Source: JBBRMU01 sp038230655 (lineage in GTDB: Bacteria; Patescibacteriota; Microgenomatia; UBA1406; GWC2-37-13). Taken from it: a stretch of 24,617 nt of DNA. Position 1 is the first letter of the stretch, and each line of letters opens with the position of its first letter. Of this stretch, positions 17,101 to 22,413 are shown piece by piece. The stretch spans positions 1 through 24,617 of the forward strand of contig JBBRMU010000017.1 of the NCBI GenBank assembly GCA_038230655.1, in the 5' to 3' direction. Under the pieces are notes generated by a model, which worked only from the letters and a program-made list of their open reading frames with translations, was not told the origin of the DNA and ran no database searches. Made by a program: the position numbers and the translations under genes.

Positions 17101-18279
17101 CTGATACAGATCCCTTCCTTCACTCGGATTCGCCTGCAAGGCTCGGAAAAGAGTATTTACTACCTGTCTCGAATTATTTCTGAGTTTGGCTATAGCATCT
17201 CCATTTATCTCAAACTGCCCTGTCTGTTCTCGGAAAACTACCACATCTTTATAAATTAGCCTTTTCTCCCGGTCCCGATAATAGGGCCCCATCAGTTCAG
17301 CTATCCCTCTATAATCAGCCCAACGATGGGTTAAGTCTTCAAGACTTTCAGCACCTAAACGTTGAGTGTCATAGTACCTTTTTTCTAAAATTCTTATCTC
17401 GTCTATAGTCTTACCTCCTAAAATATCAGATATAGTAATTGGAGTTGTGTAGAAAGGTCTTAGTTTTGCAAGTTCTTCTTTAATGTAGTCCTCAATACTT
17501 ACACTTTCTGGCAAGCCTAGAGCCTCTTTAATTTTTATCTCTGAGTCGCTGAGAGCAAACTGAATGTGATCTATTGTCGCTTGCACCACAGGATTATCGA
17601 AAGAGTTCGTTTCACCCGGAGTAAGATCTAACTTTTCCATTAAATTTCTCCTCCATTCACGGAAGTCTACTTTTTCACTAGTATCACGGAACACTTTTTC
17701 TTCTAGAGGGATATTTTTGGCTTCTTCAGGCTGGTTTAGTCTCTCGAAAAAATCATCCGGAATTTCAAGATCAGGGTTCCCAGGATTATTATTTTTGACT
17801 ACACCAAGAAGATGTGTGACTAAATTAAAAGATCCTTCATCTAGTCTTTTTAGGTCCTTTTCAAACGGACTACCCGGAGTATTAAAGTCAATACCTGGAT
17901 TTTGTGCATAATCTGTAAGAAATTTAAATAGAAACGCAGCATTTTTACTATCAATTTTCTCTCCATCAAGAAGTTTAAATAGCTCTCTAATTAACGGATT
18001 TACTGTACCTAATACTTCTTTTGCAACACCTTTGACTAAGCGTATAATTATCTTACGAATTCCCTTTCCTACTTCTACATCTACCACTCCACCCGCCTTT
18101 GAATTTTTTGTATATTCTTTAACCAGCTCATTAAGACTGTAATCTTTAGCATCATTAAGAAGTACTTGGCCAATAGTAAGTCTTTCGACCGGTGTTGCCG
18201 TATTAATCTGCGATTCTAGATCTTCTCTCCAGATTCTATTCTCATCTATAAATGTTGGATTCTCAGGTGTAACTGCCAT
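14152..18279 (-). CDS. 1375-residue protein of unknown function with Gly16-His-His C-terminus
   Basis: I do not recognise this protein. It starts at the ATG at 18279 (MAVTPENPTF), three codons inside the longest frame, because the first ATG lies in the -10 box. There is no signal peptide. The sequence is highly charged, mostly helical and soluble-looking over about 1330 residues, with no nucleotide-binding or protease motif that I can see. Near the end one hydrophobic segment (about 1332-1348, PNLVFMFTLLSFYIAIQ) could be a membrane helix or tail anchor. It is followed by KEMEGE, sixteen Gly and two His. Codon use looks like that of its neighbours, so recent transfer is not indicated. It sits 50 bases before the secreted pilin-domain gene on the same strand, so it probably belongs to the same secretion-type locus, perhaps as a cytoplasmic scaffold or substrate. 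That role is inference. Confidence 0.75.
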   Translation of the reverse strand: MAVTPENPTFIDENRIWREDLESQINTATPVERLTIGQVLLNDAKDYSLNELVKEYTKNSKAGGVVDVEVGKGIRKIIIRLVKGVAKEVLGTVNPLIRELFKLLDGEKIDSKNAAFLFKFLTDYAQNPGIDFNTPGSPFEKDLKRLDEGSFNLVTHLLGVVKNNNPGNPDLEIPDDFFERLNQPEEAKNIPLEEKVFRDTSEKVDFREWRRNLMEKLDLTPGETNSFDNPVVQATIDHIQFALSDSEIKIKEALGLPESVSIEDYIKEELAKLRPFYTTPITISDILGGKTIDEIRILEKRYYDTQRLGAESLEDLTHRWADYRGIAELMGPYYRDREKRLIYKDVVVFREQTGQFEINGDAIAKLRNNSRQVVNTLFRALQANPSEGRDLYQELREGNVLTAVVRIFMDAADEDKILAHLDAYEGRISDTQKKKLTADLRRVYMDIATGMLASKDLQQFGSEVHRIMSSGDLERLPQVFATFPIAKYKNIFTNSRAAQNAPHLWEAFLDREIANNGNVVPQDLFNSTIKKTDEEGNPLNNPALYTIQFRTKEKFIEFQKAYYRRQNINPRPTDAELEEAFIIGRTFTAETMRTPSQFSRTIPRTDYQENLYGKLVGAIDGRFSYGEEMGVPGRGLQKAGYLRVIPVAAAPHLEQKTGIVELFRNPHTPRNYLLKGELWRQKWEEYIVPIQLRKHVDRDELYVFENTLDLTTHMRQCSMGDFFQEGWRTKMFEKQFEEDMDKRNAPSKWENGENVIEWMRNRGGILLEFVYGDTFAKDDAKQYLKELALLDPHIQKKGLEAQYEFVRDAHKIGGSVDISDKLVPYYENGHLGEEKVVKIFEKDHHGAVVLKNITYNEFKYRMANANRGRAWYHESILNPAQYLFGLEHLITEIAEGEVTYKKIDPDTGNLIDAKIDAAKFYMSDDFDQPENESTRFAEEKDAKKRRSFRSHLVNVFEGEDSLKEITYLMNFYSRAYEKLDRFVDPFLDKEKPAQGQRKNLARDLMYENMAIAFGRARYKADPNIRTDHTDGDIELTSEHVFNDEDRRKMQGLQDKEDRGEVLSVDEKKDFARLKAADAMIDLLFSDNADAEGLIYHNKKIVEGNYFGQPPEEAIKGELAYFGKTKNNNFRYAGDSLSFFHRLGYAHSERRGVMSAPTFDFDTIAAARQGDTAGEQSLSRHMSNYKPMAEAQEALKKLYKVLKGASHDHSDPLKDLRETLDKVKTAAKDTVGEAYGREINAGILQVAIAYLLKDDRNRFPGWSGDLITLMMGKYSSISRHEQGPGSTEINRDSLFKILKQAEHDSLITEEAYDRILKRFNTTQSFFWATEGAPNLVFMFTLLSFYIAIQEAYKEMEGEGGGGGGGGGGGGGGGGHH
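14161..14208 (-). repeat. trinucleotide microsatellite (GGA)7(GGT)8(GGA)1
   Basis: Sixteen uninterrupted glycine codons in two homogeneous blocks: on the minus strand seven GGA, eight GGT and a last GGA, followed by CAT CAC TAA. The tract is in frame at the extreme 3' end of the 1375-residue gene. Such a pure repeat can gain or lose units by slippage without changing the frame. Confidence 0.95.
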
Positions 18280-18286
18280 AGTTTTC

Positions 18287-18292
18287 ATTGTA
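18287..18292 (-). promoter_or_regulatory. -10 box of the 1375-residue protein gene
   Basis: TACAAT ends 7 bases before the ATG at 18279, again predicting a leaderless mRNA. The -35 region at N17 (TGCAAA) is weak, which would fit activator control through the inverted repeats just upstream. Confidence 0.45.
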
Positions 18293-18318
18293 TACTATTC
18301 TTAACTGAATTTGCATTA

Positions 18319-18328
18319 GCAAGCTTGC
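18319..18328. promoter_or_regulatory. palindrome GCAAGCTTGC, possible operator
   Basis: A perfect 10-bp palindrome. On the minus strand it extends to TTGCAAGCTTGC, with a further TGCAA just downstream that overlaps the weak -35 region of the 1375-residue protein gene. Placement suits an activator or repressor site. Confidence 0.35.
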
Positions 18329-18348
18329 AAAATCAGATTAGAAAAGTT

Positions 18349-18382
18349 TATACCCTTTACAATTTAGTTAGCAAAGGGTATA
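18349..18382. repeat. 10-bp perfect inverted repeat upstream of the 1375-residue protein gene
   Basis: TATACCCTTT (18349-18358) and AAAGGGTATA (18373-18382) with a 14-base spacer. On the plus strand it is followed by GCAAATTTTTAATTT, on the minus strand by AACTTTTC. It may be an operator, a transcript hairpin or a weak terminator for leftward transcription from the jag side. The rest of the 213-base gap (18280-18492) holds another short dyad, ACCACA-C-TGTGGT near 18462-18474, and no gene that I can support. Confidence 0.6.
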
Positions 18383-18492
18383 GCAAATTTTTAATTTGTA
18401 CAACGCTCCTTTTCTGTATTGTAAGGATCTTCTATGACATCGTTAACCTATAGTATACCACACTGTGGTTAATAAGGGAATAGCAACAGGAT

Positions 18493-18693
18493 TTACTTTT
18501 TTTTGAATAGTATAAGAAACTGGGCAACCATGAAAGCGGACAAGGAGTAGTTTTGGACAAAGTATCCGATATCACTGCACTCAAAACAGGTTGAGCGGGA
18601 GTACCAGTAGTAGAGGAAATCAAATAATATAATAAGAGGAAGAAAAAGGACAAAAACAGGTGAGATTTTAGGTCTCTTCTGTTTGAGGTTCAT
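18493..18693 (-). CDS. possible 66-residue membrane protein with CxxC
   Basis: The frame starts 26 bases before the jag stop codon and runs to a TAA. A basic N-terminus is followed by a hydrophobic helix (about 12-30), then YSRSTCFECSD with C36 and C39, then a second moderately hydrophobic segment (about 50-63) and the basic end FKKK. The composition, overlap with jag and membrane-like layout suggest a real small gene, translated after jag. A competing frame of 73 codons over the same DNA looks less protein-like. No function can be given; CxxC could bind metal or form a disulphide. Confidence 0.45.
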   Translation of the reverse strand: MNLKQKRPKISPVFVLFLPLIILFDFLYYWYSRSTCFECSDIGYFVQNYSLSAFMVAQFLILFKKK

Positions 18694-19150
18694 TCTCTTT
18701 TAAGTCAATCACTAACTTTCTTTCTCTACCTTCGCCCAGCGAGTATGTCGTCAGGTCATCAAATGTAGAAGTAACATACTCATGAATCATCTTTCTTTCG
18801 TATGATGACAGGCCGCGGAAATAGGCAGGCTGCTTTAACGAGCGGGCTTTTTCAGCAAGCTGTGAGGCAATACCTTCAAGACGTTCTTTTTGTTTTTCAC
18901 GATAATCATTTACATTTACTAAGATACTAACTGACTCCCCAAGAGATTTATAGAGAACAACTTCAAGGATCTTTTGAATTGCGCGGATAGTTTCTCCATG
19001 GCGACCGATTACTGTTGGAGCATCATTCTCTGCCTTAATTATAACTTGAAAAATATTATTCTCAGTTTCTTCAACTTCTACTTCATAGTCGTTGATCATT
19101 TTTGATAATACTGCTTCTGTCTCTTTTTTTATTGTTTTAACTTTATCCAT
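18668..19150 (-). CDS. jag: KH-R3H RNA-binding protein Jag/KhpB
   Basis: The 160-residue protein has a KH domain with the loop GRHG (49-52) in VIGRHGETIRAIQ, followed by an R3H domain with GLSSYERKMIH, where R119 and H123 are the defining pair. Jag/KhpB is an RNA-binding protein that in several Gram-positive bacteria affects cell division and envelope growth. The longer N-terminal Jag_N domain is reduced to about 25 residues. It follows yidC by 25 bases, the standard yidC-jag order. The ATG has the context ATAAACT-ATG and no Shine-Dalgarno site. The C-terminus is acidic (KENEPQTEET). Confidence 0.9.
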   Translation of the reverse strand: MDKVKTIKKETEAVLSKMINDYEVEVEETENNIFQVIIKAENDAPTVIGRHGETIRAIQKILEVVLYKSLGESVSILVNVNDYREKQKERLEGIASQLAEKARSLKQPAYFRGLSSYERKMIHEYVTSTFDDLTTYSLGEGRERKLVIDLKENEPQTEET

Positions 19151-19175
19151 AGTTTATAAAAGTAATTTGTAAATA

Positions 19176-20057
19176 TTATTTCTTATTTTTTTTCTTAGGT
19201 TTATCGAGCTGATCAAGTTTCTTTTCTTCAATGATAGATAGTTTTTCGTCTCCGACTTTTCTGTGAAGAGATCTATACTGCATTATACTAAAGAGCGAAA
19301 ATATATTCCAATACAGCGACAGCCCCACAGGTAGAGTGTACGAAAAATAGGCAATCATCACCGGCAGAATATACTTCATTTGAGTATTCATGGCACTTTG
19401 AAAATCCGCAGAAGTATCTGATTTTTTTCCATCTTTTTCATCCTTTTTAACCTCTGTATTTGCTGGTGCGGCTGCTGTTTGAGGTAAGGAGGTCTTTGCT
19501 TGATAATACTGTAGTATGCCCGTGACTGCAGGAATAATATAGTAAAACCATAAACCAGACTTTTGCGGAGAAAGTGCTAAATTTAACCCCATAAAGTGAG
19601 GATCAATTGACTGGATTTCTAGAAAAGGAAAATAAAGAGTCTTATTAACTTCATTTATCAGAGAGTGCCCGCTTCCTTTAAGGAATAAGGTTAAGGTGTT
19701 ATACAGAGCTATAAAAACAGGAATCTGAATAAGCATGAATAAACATCCAGAAGCAGGATTAATACCAGCTTCTTGATAGAGTCTCATCTGTTCAGCCTGA
19801 AGCTTTTTTGGGTCATTTTTAAACTTAGCGGTCAGAATATCAAGTTTAGGTTTAAGCTGCTGCATTTTTTTGGAGGTTTCCAGTTGTTGTTCAAAAAAGG
19901 GATGCAAGAGAAAACGTACCAAAACGACAAGTGATATGATTGCAAAACCATATGCTCCTGGAATATGTAGGAATAGGAATAGCTTATAAAATCCAACGAG
20001 AATGTTCCTGATTGGATAAAGAAAAATAGTAGTAAAAAACTGTCCGACGAGTTGCAT
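19176..20057 (-). CDS. yidC: membrane protein insertase YidC/Oxa1
   Basis: YidC inserts proteins into the cytoplasmic membrane with or without Sec. The 293-residue form has no large periplasmic domain, as in Gram-positive and Patescibacteria YidC. It has an N-terminal helix, a first core helix with the conserved groove arginine (R48 in VVLVRFLLHPFF), a charged coiled-coil hairpin (about 58-95), EAGINPASGCLFMLIQIPVF (96-115), then three more helices. A Lys/Asp/Ala-rich insertion (about 200-220) lies between the last helices, and the tail is strongly basic (PKKKNKK), probably for ribosome contact. It lies between rpmH and jag; the rnpA gene usually found before it is absent. The ATG has no Shine-Dalgarno site. 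Confidence 0.95.
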   Translation of the reverse strand: MQLVGQFFTTIFLYPIRNILVGFYKLFLFLHIPGAYGFAIISLVVLVRFLLHPFFEQQLETSKKMQQLKPKLDILTAKFKNDPKKLQAEQMRLYQEAGINPASGCLFMLIQIPVFIALYNTLTLFLKGSGHSLINEVNKTLYFPFLEIQSIDPHFMGLNLALSPQKSGLWFYYIIPAVTGILQYYQAKTSLPQTAAAPANTEVKKDEKDGKKSDTSADFQSAMNTQMKYILPVMIAYFSYTLPVGLSLYWNIFSLFSIMQYRSLHRKVGDEKLSIIEEKKLDQLDKPKKKNKK

Positions 20058-20112
20058 TAATTAATTTAAAAATGGTAATAATTCTTTCAGTTATAATGAG
20101 CAGTTGATCTTT

Positions 20113-20250
20113 TTAGATGGAAATCTTTTTTCTGCCACTACTTCTTCGTCTCTGGATAACTTTCCGGCCATCTTTTGTTTTCATCCGGGAAAGAAAACCG
20201 TGTTTGCGGACTCTTTTAAGTTTTTTAGGTTGATAAGTGCGTTTTGGCAT
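20113..20250 (-). CDS. rpmH: 50S ribosomal protein L34
   Basis: A 45-residue basic protein, MPKRTYQPKKLKRVRKHGF, then LSRMKTKDGRKVIQRRR and SGRKKI. This is the classic L34 pattern (KRTYQP, HGFxxRMxTxxGRxVxxxRRxKGR). The ATG is 3 bases after the valS stop codon. yidC follows after 55 bases, a space too small for rnpA and without any frame resembling it. Confidence 0.97.
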   Translation of the reverse strand: MPKRTYQPKKLKRVRKHGFLSRMKTKDGRKVIQRRRSSGRKKISI

Positions 20251-20253
20251 AAC

Positions 20254-22356
20254 TTATATCGTCTTTACGGCGGTAACTTCTAATATTGATGTATCTGTCC
20301 CATGGAACTCCTGCCAAATGGCTTCAGTTACGAATGGCATGTAAGGATGAAGTAGTTTGAGATTTTCAAAATACAGTTCCTTTAACAAATTCAGTACCTC
20401 TATATTACCACTCTGGAGCGGTTCTTTCAACTTCTCTATATAAATATCGGCAAAACTATGCCACAAAAAGTGATAAATCAGGTCGAATGCTTTTGAAAAC
20501 TGATAGTTTTTCATGTATTTTTGATAACTTTTTTTTTCCTGTTCAAACTCTTTTTTTAATTGAGTTAGGACTTTAGAATCTACTTGAGCTGCGTCTTTTT
20601 TGAGGCTATTTTCATCATTTATTTTGATGAATCTGCCCATATTCCAGACTTTGTTGGCGAAGTTTCTCATTGCGATGACTCTATCGTCAGCCAAGGGGAC
20701 ATCTGCACCTTCTTTGATGCCGAAGACGAGAGAAGCTCGAACTGCGTCTGCACCGAACTTATCGACCATTTCCAGCGGATTGATGACATTTCCTTTACTT
20801 TTGCTCATTTTTTGCCCTTTTTTGTCCCGGACCATGCCATGAAGAAAGACTGTTTTGAAGGGAGTTTTGCCGGTCGCAAAACTCCCGAGCATTATCATTC
20901 TCAGCACCCAAGGTCTGAGAATATCATGCCCGGTCTCCATTACAGATGTTGGATAAAAATACTCATAAAATTCATTCCCTTCTGTTTCCAAAGTTGCAAA
21001 CGGCCATTGGCCAGATGAGAACCATGTATCGAAAGTGTCTTCATCCTGAACAAAGTCATTTTTATCACAGAGTTCACATGAGGATGGTTTTTCTGGTGAA
21101 ATAAACCACTGCTTCGTAGATTTACAGAAATATGCCGGAATCCGAATTCCCCAGACTGTTTGTCTTGAAATATTCCAGTCGATATACTTATCGAGTAATT
21201 GAATTGCCTGCCTTTTGTATTTTTTTGGGTAAAATTTCACTTCATCCTTCTCAATGAGTTCCTTAGCACTATCCGCAAGAGGTTTAATTTTCACAAACCA
21301 CTGCTCCTTTGGAAGGGGCTCAATCGTTCTTCCACACTTGTAACACTTTCCTACTCTGTGAGAGTAATCTTCTTTTATTTTTATAAGTAAACCCTTAGCT
21401 TTTAAATCTTCACCCACTTTAACTCTGGCATCTTTGACATTTAATCCGGTGTACTGTCCAGTTAGTTCATTTAGTTTTCCACGAAAATCAATTACCTGTT
21501 TAAGAGGTAGGTTTTGTCTCTGGCTAATTTCATAGTCTGTAAAGTCATGGGCTGGTGTTATCTTTACTACTCCTGTACCAAATTTTGGATCAACAGCTTC
21601 ATCAGCAACAACTCTGACTTTGAAAGGTCCAATTGGTCCCTGTATCTCAACTTCTTTGCCAATCCATTCCTGATATCTCTTATCGTTTGGATGAACTGCA
21701 ACTCCTGTGTCCCCGAATATCGTTTCCGGTCTTGTCGTTGCTACTTCAAATGGACCATATTTTAAGTAGTAAAGAGAGCCTGCTTCTTCCTCATAGTTTA
21801 CCTCGTAATCAGAGTATGAAGTACCATCTTTTGTGCAGTAATTTACCAATCTATATGCTCGGTAAACTAATTTTTTATCATAAAGATCTTTAAAAGTTCT
21901 ATAAACAACCTTAACAATTTCTGGATCCATGGTGAACTTTTCTTTTGACCAGTCGAGGGCAAACCCTAACCGTTTAAGCTGACTTTTTATAGTTCCTTTA
22001 TTTTCCATAACAAAGTCCCAGATCATCTTAAAAAGAGTTTCTCTATCAAAGTCATATCTACTTTTTCCTTGTTTGTTAAGTTGTTTTTCAAACACAAACT
22101 GAGTCTCGGTTCCAGCATGATCTAGTCCGAGCAGCCAGAGTACTTCGTTCCCTATCAACTTGTTATATCTGATCAAAATGTCTTCGAATACAAACATTGC
22201 GTGCCCAGTATGAAGGCTCCCATTAGCATTTGGAGGAGGAAGGATAATACTAAATGGTTTTTTTGCTTTATCAACCTTACCCTCAAAAAAACCTCGCTTT
22301 ACCCAAAAATCGTTTAATTTTTCCTCGTACAACGTAGGAACGAACTTACTGTCCAT
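20254..22356 (-). CDS. valS: valyl-tRNA synthetase (short form)
   Basis: A class I aminoacyl-tRNA synthetase. The nucleotide-binding signatures are PPPNANGSLHTGH with HTGH at 49-52 and KMSKS at 517-521. The editing domain includes TTRPET, and VDPKFGTGVVKITPAHD (255-271) is typical of ValRS. LGLDHAGTETQ and DTWFSSGQWPF also fit ValRS over IleRS. Cys pairs (C338/C341 and C427/C430) could hold zinc. The 700-residue protein stops soon after the anticodon-binding helices (MPFVTEAIWQ), without the C-terminal coiled-coil arm found in the usual 850-950-residue enzymes. It has its own promoter just upstream and is followed closely by rpmH. Confidence 0.93.
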   Translation of the reverse strand: MDSKFVPTLYEEKLNDFWVKRGFFEGKVDKAKKPFSIILPPPNANGSLHTGHAMFVFEDILIRYNKLIGNEVLWLLGLDHAGTETQFVFEKQLNKQGKSRYDFDRETLFKMIWDFVMENKGTIKSQLKRLGFALDWSKEKFTMDPEIVKVVYRTFKDLYDKKLVYRAYRLVNYCTKDGTSYSDYEVNYEEEAGSLYYLKYGPFEVATTRPETIFGDTGVAVHPNDKRYQEWIGKEVEIQGPIGPFKVRVVADEAVDPKFGTGVVKITPAHDFTDYEISQRQNLPLKQVIDFRGKLNELTGQYTGLNVKDARVKVGEDLKAKGLLIKIKEDYSHRVGKCYKCGRTIEPLPKEQWFVKIKPLADSAKELIEKDEVKFYPKKYKRQAIQLLDKYIDWNISRQTVWGIRIPAYFCKSTKQWFISPEKPSSCELCDKNDFVQDEDTFDTWFSSGQWPFATLETEGNEFYEYFYPTSVMETGHDILRPWVLRMIMLGSFATGKTPFKTVFLHGMVRDKKGQKMSKSKGNVINPLEMVDKFGADAVRASLVFGIKEGADVPLADDRVIAMRNFANKVWNMGRFIKINDENSLKKDAAQVDSKVLTQLKKEFEQEKKSYQKYMKNYQFSKAFDLIYHFLWHSFADIYIEKLKEPLQSGNIEVLNLLKELYFENLKLLHPYMPFVTEAIWQEFHGTDTSILEVTAVKTI

Positions 22357-22365
22357 AGTAGGACA

Positions 22366-22394
22366 TTTATATCAAATTTAAGGAGGAAATTCAA
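22366..22394 (-). promoter_or_regulatory. valS-rpmH-yidC-jag promoter, very short leader
   Basis: TTGAAT (22394-22389), 17 bases and TATAAA (22371-22366), followed by 9 bases to the valS ATG. A start seven bases after the -10 box would give an mRNA beginning ACUAUG, a three-base leader. Confidence 0.65.
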
Positions 22395-22413
22395 TGTAAA
22401 AGGTAATAGTCAA

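Noticed and set aside
18462..18476. TGTGGTTAA, one mismatch from a DnaA box, near the yidC-jag block.
   Set aside because: A single imperfect box without further copies or an AT-rich unwinding element does not support an origin here.
22381..22399. Strong plus-strand Shine-Dalgarno-like AGGAGG followed by ATG.
   Set aside because: The ATG is followed at once by TAA, and the sequence is the complement of the valS promoter spacer.
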